From Owenia fusiformis (lineage: Eukaryota; Annelida; Polychaeta; Sabellida; Oweniidae), in NCBI GenBank assembly GCA_903813345.2, contig CAIIXF020000010.1:20039181-20103180 (forward strand): 64,000 nucleotides of DNA, written 5' to 3'. Both the position numbers and the translations under genes were made by a program. Numbering within the stretch: the first letter of the stretch is position 1; each line of letters starts with the position of its first letter. The notes under the pieces are model-generated. The model saw only the letters and a program-made list of their open reading frames with translations, had not been told where the DNA came from and did no database searches. Below are positions 34,640 to 45,540 of the stretch, piece by piece.

Positions 34640-37600
34640 CTGAACACAATATAAAGGATTACATGAATTATATGGATTATATGACATATAATAAGTGGTT
34701 TAAAGGAAGATTAAGAGATACAGAAAGGGGGGGAGACATGCAAAGCAACATTTTCAACTGACCTTTCGATATTTCCTTTACCATCTCAAATACATAGTCT
34801 ACCAAGAAATCTGTGGTGATTTTTCAAATTGTGATATTATTTAAGAGTCAAATAATTTTAAGAAAGTTGGATTTCATTAACTGCAAAAACCAACCACCAA
34901 CACACTTTAGTTAATGAAACATTTGGCAGTGTCAACCTACCTGGGGTGGAACTGCCAGAACTGGGAAGTTTCTGAACCAAATAAGCCCCTGAAGTGACGA
35001 GTATAGGGGCCCAGCTCTCTTTGAACAATTGATTGTTGGATGCTAACTTGATTTGCATACCAGTCAGGTCAGAATTGCCCCTCTCACTCCTTTAATACAA
35101 AAATATTCATTTATAGTAGGTACATGGAATACAGAGTGTCCATAAAGTCTCTTTACAGTCAAAATACAACGTTTATGTAAGAAATTTTTAAAGACACCCT
35201 GTGTATATTATTTTGTACTTTTTGTATCACTGCTTTGAGTTTTTATTTCTCATATATCATTTTGTGGAACACAATTATATGTGTACAATATATAACCTGC
35301 CAAGACAATACTACTTTTTTGATGATTCTCCCTACAAAACATACACATTATTAAACAAGTTGTATCAACGTATTCCTTGAAAATAAATCAATGTTGAGAT
35401 ATGCCATGATACTTATACACGTACACTACTTACCATTCAATAATTCTGTTATTTTCAAGGCTTACACCAGCAGGGAGCATGTATGATTTGAAGTCTTGGC
35501 GTTTTTTCTGAAATAAATCCACATTTAATGAATACTCAGACTTGATATTTACTCCTTCGTAACAATCATAACAAGTTTGCCTTTTTTGAAATGCCCAGTA
35601 GTTTGTTAAAACAAATCTTAGTTGAGACTAGTGTACATATATATAATATAGATAACATGTATATGATTTCAAGAAGTCTTGCATCAAATCTCTGGATCCC
35701 CTCAAACTACATCACCTAAACAGGTGAGTTGTTTACTTTAGATGGGGGGTCACAATGAAAGACTAAATTTCAAACATCCTAAGATTATCATTTAAATTAT
35801 CTAGCAAATATTCATATGAATTCACTGACTGAATACCTATACTGAACAAGACACACAGTGATAAATATCGCACTTTGAAGAGCAAACTGGCCACCATGCA
35901 ATTAACCCAGCATGGCCAAAACCTAATCAGACCTTGGCACTAGTCTGCTCTTGCATCTGTAAACATTTCAAGTTGACAAGGTAAGCGGTTTTCCTGCAAT
36001 TTTGATGACAAGAATTTATTTGTAGTCTTGAACTTTGGGAAAATTTAGATAACATTGTTTGTGACCTAATTTGATGACCTTCGACCTTGAAAATTTCACT
36101 TTTTCAGACCTCAGTAGGTGTTTTGTAATTAAGCTGACCTAAATTTAAATCCAAAATATCAATTTAGAAAATCAAATTTTTGACCTTTTCAAGGTCACTG
36201 AAGGTCAACGAAAGGTCAAATCTGAAATCTAAGGTCAGATTTGAACTTCTGAGAACTTGTAGATGTTTTAAAAAAAAAATTTGGTCAATTTGGAGCAAGT
36301 TGAAAAATTCAAAATGGCCGCCAAATTGAAAAATTCAAAATGGCCACCATGTAATTCAGCCAGCATGCCCAAAACCTAATCAGATCTTGGCAATAGTCTG
36401 CTCTTGCATCTGTAAAAATTTCAAGTTGAACGGATAAGTGGCTTTCCTGGAATTTTGATGACAAGATTTGTTGAAAAATTCAAAATGGCCGCCACGTAGT
36501 TTACCCAGCATGCCCTAAACCTAATCAGATCTTGGCACTAGTCTGCTATTGCATGTGTAAAAACTTCAAGTTGAACAGGTTAGCGGTTTTCTTGGAATTT
36601 TGATTTGTAGTCTCAAACTTTGAGAAACTTGGATAACATCATTTGTGACCTAGTTTAATGACCTTGACCTTCGACTTTGAAAATTTAACTTTTTCAGACC
36701 TCAGTAGGTGTTTTGTAATTAAGCTGACCTAAATTTAAATCCAAAATATCAATTTAGAAAATCAACTTTTTTTGACCTTTTCAAGGTCACTGAAGGTCAA
36801 TGAAAGGTCAAATCTAAAATCTAAGGTCAGATTCGAACTTCTGAGAACTTGTAGATGTTTTTTAAAAAAAAATTGGGTCAATTTGGAGCAAGTTGAAAAA
36901 TTCAAAATGGCCGCCAAATTGAAAAATTCAAAATGGCCACCATGTAATTCAGCCAGCATACCCAAAACCTAATCAGATCTTGGCAATAGTCTGCTCTTGC
37001 ATCTGTAAAGATTTCAAGTTGAACGGATAAGCGGTTTTCCTGGAATTTTGATGACAAGATTTGTTGAAAAATTCAAAATGGCCGCCACGTAGTTTACCCA
37101 GCATGCCCTTAACCTAATCAGATCTTGGTACTAGTCTGCTCTTGCATCTGTAAAAATTTCAAGTTGAACAGGTAAGCAGTTATCCTGGAAATTTGATGAC
37201 AAGATTTGGTTTATGTCCCGCCCGCCCGCCCGCACGACCGCACGCCCGCCCGCCCGCCCAACAGCACAAGACGACAACAATATAGCACTTTTTCAAAGTG
37301 CGATAAAAAGAGGCTATACCATAATGCAACAGTCTCTGATCCAGACGTGAGAGACACAAGGGATGCCTGCAGCTAAACAATGAAGGAACTTCATGGTCCG
37401 CTGGTACATATCAGATATCAGATAACAATTTCCTTTCTGCAACTGAAAACACAAGTGAATGTTAAATAGTTAGAGGTTATGTCACTATCGTTTTGATATT
37501 GATCTCTGAGAACTGAGGGCATATGTGCCATGATAGTGACATACCTATGATGATGTAGACTGGTCAGAGAGTACCATTTTCTTATAGAATTGACAAACAA

Positions 37601-38030
37601 ATGCTTTGAAAATGATTGAAATGAGTTTAGAAAATTGCTCGCGCAGGTTTATCTCGATTGATTGGTTATGACGTCAGCGCCTTGACCAATCAGAAAGTTA
37701 GCGGGCGCGGGCTTTTCAAAACTTATATTGGCCTGCTGTCTTGTGTACACTTTGCACTATACATCATCATAGGTATGTTATAATATGCTTTATGTAATCT
37801 AAACTGATCTAAACAATTTATAAGGTAATCTGATGACAAAGCATAGGTTCTAGGGCAATACAATTTACAATTTACAAACTAATAGTATTTGACTTTTCTA
37901 TTTTTCCAGACATTGTTACTGGACTATCTTGTTACCTTTGATATGTTGAATTTATGTAGTACAGTTCCCCCTCCTGCCTGGATCTGCTTTGTGAGATGTT
38001 CCTTGTCAAATGGTGGCTGATCTGTCTCTT
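34452..38030 (-). CDS. TP53BP1: TP53BP1-like gene, C-terminal tandem BRCT region (five exons)
   Basis: Exons on the minus strand, in order, are 38030-37936, 37436-37320, 35507-35434, 35089-34941 and 34639-34452 (stop). All have AG/GT borders, and phases join as 0, 0, 2, 1. The joined protein carries [51 protein letters not shown] and [12 protein letters not shown], ending [12 protein letters not shown]. This matches the order and spacing of the 53BP1 C-terminal BRCT pair, which in vertebrates binds p53 and gamma-H2AX in DNA-damage signalling. Residues upstream of PPFDKEHL (BRCT1 start, Tudor, N-terminus) should lie at higher coordinates but are not found. Instead a plus-strand gene begins near 39 kb. 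The locus may be a truncated copy, a gene with distant upstream exons, or an assembly join. Confidence 0.9.
34941..35089 (-). CDS. TP53BP1: TP53BP1-like exon (BRCT2 part 1)
   Basis: 149 nt with acceptor ttaaag and donor cag|gtaggt, phases 2 in and 1 out. It encodes [20 protein letters not shown], then [18 protein letters not shown] and a Ser/Gly-rich end, in place of the human NLKVLLVSDQ..WSEILMTGG segment. Confidence 0.88.
35130..35205. mobile_element. 76-bp mini-MITE with mariner-like ends
   Basis: The ends tacagagtgtccataaag and tttaaagacaccctgtgta are imperfect inverted repeats bounded by TA. The sequence resembles mariner/Tc1 termini (cagggtgtcc). It lies in an intron of the TP53BP1-like gene. 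Confidence 0.5.
35434..35507 (-). CDS. TP53BP1: TP53BP1-like exon (inter-BRCT linker)
   Basis: 74 nt with acceptor tttcag and donor aatg|gtaagt. It encodes [20 protein letters not shown], then RIIE and the first two bases of a Trp codon, which the next exon completes. YxLPAGxSLExxRIxxW is characteristic of 53BP1. Confidence 0.92.
35866..37305. mobile_element. 1.44-kb TIR element with internal duplicated modules
   Basis: The terminal inverted repeat tatcgcactttgaa is at 35866-35879 (left; last base differs by alignment) and its complement at 37292-37305. The interior has two to three diverged copies of a ~600-bp module containing caaaatggccgcca, cccagcatgccc, aacctaatcagatc, tcaaggtcactgaaggtca and gaacttctgagaacttg. 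A (cccg)n simple repeat sits near the right end (37217-37262). No transposase is present. It fills the intron between TP53BP1-like exons 37320 and 35507. The modules recur in elements at 43131 and 62549. Confidence 0.75.
37320..37436 (-). CDS. TP53BP1: TP53BP1-like exon (BRCT1 part 2)
   Basis: 117 nt, phase 0 at both ends, with acceptor gttgcag and donor atg|gtatag. It encodes 39 residues including [20 protein letters not shown] and [14 protein letters not shown]. The IPCVSHVW motif is the BRCT tryptophan motif. Confidence 0.92.
37478..37780. promoter_or_regulatory. promoter-like block with CRE and CCAAT boxes, in an inverted-repeat setting
   Basis: tgacgtca (a full CRE) at 37669-37676 is flanked by attgg at 37661 and ccaat at 37686. 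A gcgggcgcgggc stretch follows, and a donor-like catag|gtatgt at 37773. This could be a promoter and first exon for the plus-strand gene. Against that, 37538-37557 and 37760-37779 are inverted copies (gacatacctatgatgatgta), and 37478-37489 pairs with 37530-37542, so the block may belong to a small fold-back element. It lies in a TP53BP1-like intron. Confidence 0.4.
37936..38030 (-). CDS. TP53BP1: TP53BP1-like exon (BRCT1 part 1)
   Basis: 95 nt with acceptor attccag and donor aag|gtaaca. It enters in phase 1 (two bases complete a codon) and exits in phase 0. It encodes [20 protein letters not shown] and then [10 protein letters not shown], matching the human PPFxK..GAGxxxxxFN segment of BRCT1. 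Confidence 0.88.
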
Positions 38031-38458
38031 CTGGAATTCACAGTAAACATGATAGTTAGAAATAATCTTGATTTACATCATTAAATATTCAAAATTCAGT
38101 AAAAGTGATGTCATATTTGAAATCTACATGTAAAAGTAAGCTAGAAATATGGTTTCGAAAATTGTTTATCAACTTAAAAATATTTTTGAAATGTGACTTC
38201 TAGTTCAGGTTGATTCCTCATAGACCCTATGTTACAAAACCACAAAAAGTGAAATATCTTTTCTTGTATTGGACAGATAACATTTTATTTTACTGGGAAT
38301 ATTTTAATTTGCATAACTATTTAATACATAAGGGTTATATGAAAACTGAACCACTAAAACAGATGTAATTTAAGTAAAAGGGAACTTTCTATTTATTATA
38401 CCCGCCATGCTGTCTGACCCGAACAAGCCACTTGGTGGTGAAACTGGTAACTACTTAC

Positions 38459-38481
38459 TCGCATCTGCGTTATTAGAACAG
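38459..38481 (-). CDS. candidate 23-nt micro-exon of the TP53BP1-like gene
   Basis: On the minus strand, acatag|CTGTTC.. is followed 23 nt later by gcga|gtaagt. It would end in phase 1, exactly what the next exon (38030) needs, and would add CSNNADA before the shared Lys. The acceptor is ordinary and the length is unusual, so chance is possible. Confidence 0.25.
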
Positions 38482-38971
38482 CTATGTAGATGTTGAGAAC
38501 AAAATAAATTGGTACAATAAACACTGCCACCTTTTGCTACATGTATATCAAGGAAGCTGGGTATTTGGGAAAATTAATCATATAATAGGTTGTAGGTAGC
38601 GATGTTAATAAACAAGTTTCTCAGGAATTTTTTTTCAAAATAATTTTATTTTGAATCTTTGCTATCAATAACCTATTACATCATGAATCTAGCCGATATA
38701 TCATGTTTCTTATTGTAGTAGACAGATCCTATTAATAGAAAGGTCTACTTAGTCTAGATAAAAATATCTTAATTTTTGATTTCTTGCAAAATTAAAATTT
38801 AAGTTTTCAAAATCAACGCAACTTTCAAGCAGGGGTGAGAGAAGTGAGATCTGCAATTTCTATATAACAATATTATGTCATATGGTGGCCTTGATCACAT
38901 TTCCGCCAGACTACGGTTGATATCATCAATTGATTATGATGTCAGTTTTGTTGTTGTAGTAACCAAGACCA

Positions 38972-39180
38972 ATGGCTACATATTTAAATAATCATATCCT
39001 TTGTGGTAAATATAGATTTGTTTATTTCATATATATGTTGATAGTATTAATTATTCAAATGTTTATTTACTCAATGGATTTCATAATGAAACCTGGCAGA
39101 TTAGACACAATAAATCCAGACTTCATCGATGATGCACCTCGCATACAAGCTGTTCGTTTTGGCTTCTCTATTGTCACGGG
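38972..39180 (+). CDS. candidate upstream exon of the EGF-domain gene
   Basis: The frame starts at an ATG at 38972, twelve bases after an in-frame stop, and ends at a good donor (cacggg|gtaaga, last exon base 39180, phase 2). The second half reads LDTINPDFIDDAPRIQ and AVRFGFSIVTG, which looks like real protein. The first half (RFVYFIYMLIVLIIQMFIYS) could be a signal anchor of a type II membrane protein. It could also be AT-rich intron read in frame, with the exon starting after ctggcag at 39100. Joined through the caag acceptor at 59574 it continues TG|GFRYGVPTYD in frame. The link across the satellite intron is an inference. Confidence 0.5.
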
Positions 39181-39212
39181 GTAAGAAAACTTATCAAAAT
39201 ACTAGTATATTA

Positions 39213-39488
39213 TATTATCCTACACTTAGTGTATTAAATGTATAATAACATCAAAAAATAAATTTGATATTTATTGGCAAAATGAATAACCGGAGGATAT
39301 CGTGATGATATACTCCGGGCGGAGGATATCGTGACGATATACTCCGGAAAACCCAATATGCGGAGGATATTGTGACGATATACTCCGCCTGTTGATTTCC
39401 CGCCAAATTGACTCTATTTGGCATGAAAGTCATTTTGCAATGATATTAATTATACATTTAGTACACTCCTTGAAAGTGTAGGATAATA
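39213..39488. repeat. fold-back element with internal palindromes
   Basis: 39213-39253 and 39441-39488 are inverted copies (tattatcctacactt, taaatgtataa and tatca blocks). Between them are three copies of a palindrome of type cggaggatat-cgtgacg-atatactccg at 39290-39390. It begins about 30 bp after the donor of the candidate exon. Confidence 0.75.
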
Positions 39489-39492
39489 AGAA

Positions 39493-39614
39493 CATCCTAT
39501 GATTTTTTCAGAATATCATTTGTGATATTGATATATGCCCTCGTTCGCTTTGCTCTCTCGTGCAGATATCAATATCACCTCGTAGATAAAAATGATATTC
39601 CTCAAAATCATAGG
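39493..39614. repeat. hairpin with 40-50 bp arms
   Basis: 39493-39534 pairs with 39565-39614 (atcctatgattttt, gaatatcat, gatattgatat and their complements) around a CT-rich loop. It adjoins the fold-back element to its left. Confidence 0.75.
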
Positions 39615-39867
39615 ATATCCTATAAATATTAATAGTTATGATTGTATATTTTTAATTTTATATCAAATTCTTATTCAAAAACAGTCACTTATAAGGGATG
39701 AATTTAAATCATTCAAATAGCAAACACCTAAATATCTCAATCTTACTTATCATATGACGACACAAAAGATTTAGTTTTTATTAAGTTTTACAAGTTAAAG
39801 TTTTGGAACAACAATGTGAATTTTCATCCAAAGGACTTTTTGCCACTTGAAAATTCATTGAATAATC

Positions 39868-39930
39868 TTTGTTATAATGCTTTTCATAATAATGGTTTTC
39901 CGTATAATGGATTTCAGTATAATGCTTTTC
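39868..39930. repeat. short ~18-bp repeat at the left edge of the satellite
   Basis: Three to four imperfect copies of tataatgcttttc or tataatggttttcc directly abut the first satellite monomer. Confidence 0.6.
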
Positions 39931-42900
39931 TTGCTGCTCTTGCATTAATTTCATCAAATGATGTTTCACAGTTCCAATTGCAAGTAGATTCTGCTCTGGT
40001 GTGCCTCCTTATGACTACCCTTTGCTGCTCTTGCATTAATTTCATCAAATGATGTTTCACAGTTCCAATTGCAAGTGGATTCTGCTCTGGTGTGCCTACT
40101 TATGACTACCCTTTGCTCCTCTTGCATTAATTTTATCCAATAATGTTTGACAGTTCCAGGTGCAAGTGGATTCCACTCTGGGTGCCTACTTATGACTACC
40201 CTTTGCTGCTCTTGCATTAATTTTATCCAATAATGTTTGACAGTTCCAGTTGCAAGTGGATTCCACTCTGGTGTGCCTACTTATGACTACCCTTTGCTGC
40301 TCTTGCATTAATTTTATCCAATAATGTTTGACAGTTTCAGTTGCAAGTGGATTCCATTCTGGTGTGCCTACTTATGACTACCCTTTGCTGCTCTTGCATT
40401 AATTTTATCCAATAATATTTGACAGTTCCAGTTGCAAGTGGATTCCACTCTGGTGTGCCTACTTATGACTACCCTTTGCTGCTCTTGCATTAATTTCATC
40501 CAATAATGTTTGACAGATCCAGTTGCAAGTGGATTTCATTCTGGTGTGCCTACTTATGACTACCCTTTGCTGCTCTTGCATTAATTTCATCCAATAATAT
40601 TTGACAGATCCAGTTGCAAGTGGATTCCGCTCTGGGTGCCTACTTATGACTACCCTTTGCTGCTCTTGCATTAATTTTATCAAATAATGTTTCACAGTTC
40701 CAATTGCAAGTGGATTCCACTCTGGTGTGCCTACTTATGACTACCCTTTGCTGCACTTGGATTAATTTTATACAATAATGTTTGACAGTTCCAGTTGCAA
40801 GTGGATTCCGCTCTGGTGTGCCTACTTATGACTACCCTTTGCTGCTCTTGCATTAATTTCATCAAATAATGTTTCACAGTTCCAATTGCAAGTGGATTCC
40901 GCTCTGGGTGCCTACTTATGACTACCCTTTGCTGCTCTTGCATTAATTTCATCAAATAATGTTTCACAGTTCCAATTGCAAGTGGATTCCACTCTGGTGT
41001 GCCAACTTATGACTACCCTTTGCTGCTCTTGCATTTATTTTATCAAAACATGTTTGTTAGTTCCAGGTGCAAGTGGATTCCACTCTGGGTGCCTACTTAT
41101 AACTACCCTTTGCTGCTCTTGCATTGATTTTATCAAAACATGTTTGTTAGTTCCAGGTGCAAGTGGATTCTGCTCTGGTGTGCCTACTTATGACTACCCT
41201 TTGCTGCTCTTGCATTAATTTCATCAAATAATGTTTCACAGTTCAAATTGCAAGTGGATTCCGCTCTGGGTGCCTACTTATGACTACCCTTTGCTGCTCT
41301 TGCATTAATTTTATCAAAACATGTTTGTTAGTTCCAGGTGCAAGTGGATTCCGCTCTGGGTGCCTACTTATGACTACCCTTTGCTGCTCTTGCATTAATT
41401 TTATCAAAACATGTTTGACAGTTCCAGTTGCAAGTGGATTCTGCTCTGGTGTGCCTACTTATGACTACCCTTTGCTGCTCTTGCATTAATTTTATCAAAA
41501 CATGTTTGTTAGTTCCAGGTGCAAGTGGATTCCACTCTGGGTGCCTACTTATGACTACCCTTTGCTGCTCTTGCATTGATTTTATCCAATAATGTTTGAC
41601 AGTTCCAGGTGCAAGTGGATTCCACTCTGGTGTGCCTACTTATGACTACCCTTTGCTGCTCTTGCATTGATTTTATCCAATAATATTTGACAGTTCCAGT
41701 TGCAAGTGGATTCCACTCTGGTGTGCCTACTTATGACTACCCTTTGCTGCTCTTGCATTAATTTTATCCAATAATGTTTGACAGTTTCAGTTGCAAGTGG
41801 ATTCCATTCTGGTGTGCCTACTTATGACTACCCTTTGCTGCTCTTGCATTAATTTTATCCAATAATGTTTGACAGTTCCAGTTGCAAGTGGATTCCACTC
41901 TGGTGTGCCTACTTATGACTACCCTTTGCTGCTCTTGCATTAATTTTATCCAATAATATTTGACAGTTCCAGTTGCAAGTGGATTCCACTCTGGTGTGCC
42001 TACTTATGACTACCCTTTGCTGCTCTTGCATTAATTTCATCCAATAATGTTTGACAGATCCAGTTGCAAGTGGATTTCATTCTGGTGTGCCTACTTATGA
42101 CTACCCTTTGCTGCTCTTGCACTAATTTCATCCAATAATGTTTGACAGATCCAGTTGCAAGTGGATTTCATTCTGGTGTGCCTACTTATGACTACCCTTT
42201 GCTGCTCTTGCATTAATTTCATCCAATAATGTTTGTTAGTTCCAGGTGCAAGTGGATTCCGCTCTGGTGTACCTACTTATGACTACCCTTTGCTGCTCTT
42301 GCATTAATTTCATCCAATAATGTTTGACAGTCCCAGTTGCAAGTGGATTCTGCTATGGTGTGCCCACTTATGACTACCCTTTGCTGCTCTTGCATTAATT
42401 TCATCCAATAATGTTTGTCAGTTCCAGTTGCAAGTGGATTCCACTCTGGTGTGCCTACTTATGACTACCCTTTGCTGCTCTTGCATTAATTTTATCCAAC
42501 AATGTTTGACAGTCCCAGTTGCAAGTGGATTCTGCTATGGTGTGCCTACTTATGACTACTCTTTGCTGCTCTTGCATTAATTTCATCCAATAATGTTTGT
42601 CAGTTCCAGTTGCAAGTGGATTCCGCTCTGGTGTGCCCACTTATGACTACCCTTTGCTGCTCTTGCATTAATTTTATCAAATAATGTTTCACAGTTCCAA
42701 TTGCAAGTGGATTCCGCTATGGTGTGCCCACTTATGACTACCCTTTGCTGCTCTTGCATTAATTTTATCAAATAATGTTTGTCAGTTTCAGTTGCAAGTG
42801 GATTCCGCTCTGGTGTGCCTACTTATGACTACCCTTTGCTGCTCTTGCATTAATTTTATACAATAATGTTTGACAGTTCCAATTGCAAGTGGATTCCGCT

Positions 42901-43128
42901 CTGGGTGCCCACTTATGACTACCCTTTGCTGCTCTTGCATTAATTTTATCAAATAATGTTTCACAGTTCCAATTGCAAGTGGATTCCGCTCTGGGTGCCT
43001 ACTTATGACTACCCTTTGCTGCTCTTGCATTACTTTTATCAAATAATGTTTCACAGTTCCAATTGCAAGTGGATTCCGCTATGGTGTGCCTACTTATGAC
43101 TAACCTTTGCTGCTCTTGCATTACTTTT
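39930..43128. repeat. 90-91 bp satellite, segment 1 (about 35 monomers)
   Basis: Head-to-tail monomers contain, in order, ttgctgctcttgcattaatt, ttatc(a/c)aataatgtttgaca, gttccagttgcaag, tggattccactctggtgtgcc and tacttatgactaccc. Units with ctctgggtgcc are 90 bp and units with ctctggtgtgcc are 91 bp. The part from tggattcc to gactaccc plus ttgctg matches the first ~18 codons of the exon at 59575-59734. The part before it matches that exon's 3' splice-site region. The repeated minus-strand frames (30-residue period) are by-products of the 90-bp units. Confidence 0.95.
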
Positions 43129-43130
43129 TA

Positions 43131-44855
43131 TGTCCCCACCACATAGTGTGGGGCCATATTGTCGGCCTAGGCGCGTCCGTCCGTCCGTCTGTCTGTCTGT
43201 CCGTCTGTCCGTACATCCGGCAGTTTTCTCCAAAACCGCTACAGATATCACCTTCAAATTTTCAGGGATAACTTATGAGTGCATACAGATGTGGATGAAA
43301 AAAAATTAACTCGATACCTACTTCCTGTCGGCCATTTTGAAGTCAAATGCTAAAATCCTTGTCTGCAAACTTTAAGAAAAACGGCTTCACAGTTGCTTTT
43401 AAAACTTTAATATCTTGTTCAGCTCACTTCATTCTAGATCTGATTAGGTTTTGGACCTGTTAGCTCAGTCATGTCAGCCATTTTGAATGTTTTAAGAAAA
43501 GTTAGCGCACGATAATACATTGTATCATATTGAATGGTGTTTTTCAGTTTTCATACTTAAACTATTTCTTAGCTTTATAAATAATTTCAGGTGTACTTTG
43601 TTGTAAAAGCCTATGTTATTGTTAACAGTAGTTATATGTGATAATTTTGTAAAAAGAAATCAGCAAAAACTCATAATCACTTTTTTATTGTCGGCCATTT
43701 TGGATTTTTCCGTCCTAAAATCTTGTCTGTAAAGTCTTGTCTACGCGTTTTCAGGTCAACCGTTTGGTAGATCAATTTCAAATTTTCAGGGATGATTCTT
43801 AGTATGAAAATCTAGATCTGATTAGATTTTGGGCATTCTGGGTAAATGTCAAGGCAGCCATTTTGGATTTTCTGTCCTAAAATCTTGTCTGTAAAGTCTT
43901 GTCTACGCATTTTCAGGTGAACCGTTTGGTAGATCAATTTCAAATTTTCAGGGATGATTCTCAGTATGCAAATCTAGATCTGATTAGATTTTGGGCATTC
44001 TGGTTAAATGTCAAGGCAGCCATTTTGGATTTTCCGTCCTAAAATCTGTCTGTAAAGTCTTGTCTACGCATTTCCAGGTGAACCGTTTGGTAGATCAATT
44101 TCAAATTTTCAGGGATGATTCTCAGTATGAAAATCTAGATCTGATTAGTTTTTTGGCATTCTGGATAAATGTCAAGGCAGCCATTTTGGATTTTCCGTCT
44201 TAAAATCTATCTGATTAGATTTTGGGCATTCTGGTTAAATGTCAAGGCAGCCATTTTGGATTTTCCGTCCTAAAATCTTGTCTGTAAAGTCTTGTCTACG
44301 CATTTCCAGGTGAACTGTTTGGTAGATCATTTTCAAATTTTCAGGGATGATTCTCAGTATGAAAATCTAGATCTGATTAGTTTTTTGGCATTCTGGATAA
44401 ATGTCAAGGCAGCCATTTTGGATTTTCCGTCTTAAAATCTTGCCCGTAAAGTCTTGTCTACGCTTTTTTAGGTGAACCGTTTGGTAGATCAATTTCAAAT
44501 TTTCAGGGATGATTCTTAGTATGGAAATCTAGATCTGATTAGTTTTTGGGCATTCTGGATAAATGTCAAGGCAGCCATTTTGGATTTTCTGTCCTCAAAT
44601 CTTGTCTGTAAAGTCTTGTTTACATGTTTTCTGGTTAACTGTGTGACGGATCAATTTCAAATTTTCAGGGGTGGTTCTTAGTATGAAAATCTAGAACTGA
44701 CTAATTTCTTGGCATTCTGGGTAAATTTTAAGGTGGCCATTTTGGATTTTCCGTCCTCAAATTGTGTCAGTAAAGTCTTGTCTACTCATTTTTAGGATAA
44801 CCATTTGATGGGATCACCCATAGGTGGGGACATTTTGTACACATTTGTGTTCTTG
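43131..44855. mobile_element. 1.7-kb TIR element inserted in the satellite
   Basis: TA flanks both sides (43129-43130 and 44856-44857), and removing the insert rejoins an almost perfect monomer. The left end tgtccccacc and the right subterminal ggtggggaca (44823-44832) are inverted. A short palindrome (ccaccacatagtgtgggg) and a gtccgtctg simple repeat follow the left end. The interior has five or six diverged modules of ~170 bp containing gccattttggattttcc, cttgtctgtaaagtcttg, caaattttcagggatgat and agatctgattag. No coding sequence is seen. The modules match, inverted, those at 35866-37305. Confidence 0.8.
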
Positions 44856-45540
44856 TATCAAATAATGTTTCACAGTTCCAATTGCAAGTGGATTCCACTC
44901 TGGTGTGCCCACTTATGACTACCCTTTGCTGCTCTTGCATTAATTTTATCAAATAATGTTTGTCAGTTCCAGGTGCAAGTGGATTCTGCTCTGGTGTGCC
45001 TACTTATGACTACCCTTTGCTGCTCTTGCATTAATTTTATCAAATAATGTTTCACAGTTCCAATTGCAAGTGGATTCCGCTCTGGTGTGCCCACTTATGA
45101 CTACCCTTTGCTGCTCTTGCATTAATTTTATCAAATAATGTTTGTCAGTTTCAGTTGAAAGTGGATTCCGCTATGGTGTGCCTACTTATGACTACCCTTT
45201 GCTGCTCTTGCATTAATTTTATCAAATAATGTTTGTCAGTTCCAGTTGCGAGTAGATTCTGCTATGGTGTGCCCACTTATGACTACCCTTTGCTGCTCTT
45301 GCATTAATTTTATCAAATAATGTTTGACAGTTCCAGTTGCAAGTGGATTCCGCTATGGTGTGCCTACTTATGACTACCCTTTGCTGGTCTTGCATTAATT
45401 TTATACAATAATGTTTGACAGTTCCAGTTGCAAGTGGATTCCGCTATGGTGTGCCCACTTATGACTACCCTTTGCTGCTCTTGCATTAATTTTATCAAAT
45501 AATGTTTGTTAGTTCCAGGTGCAAGTGGATTCCACTCTGG

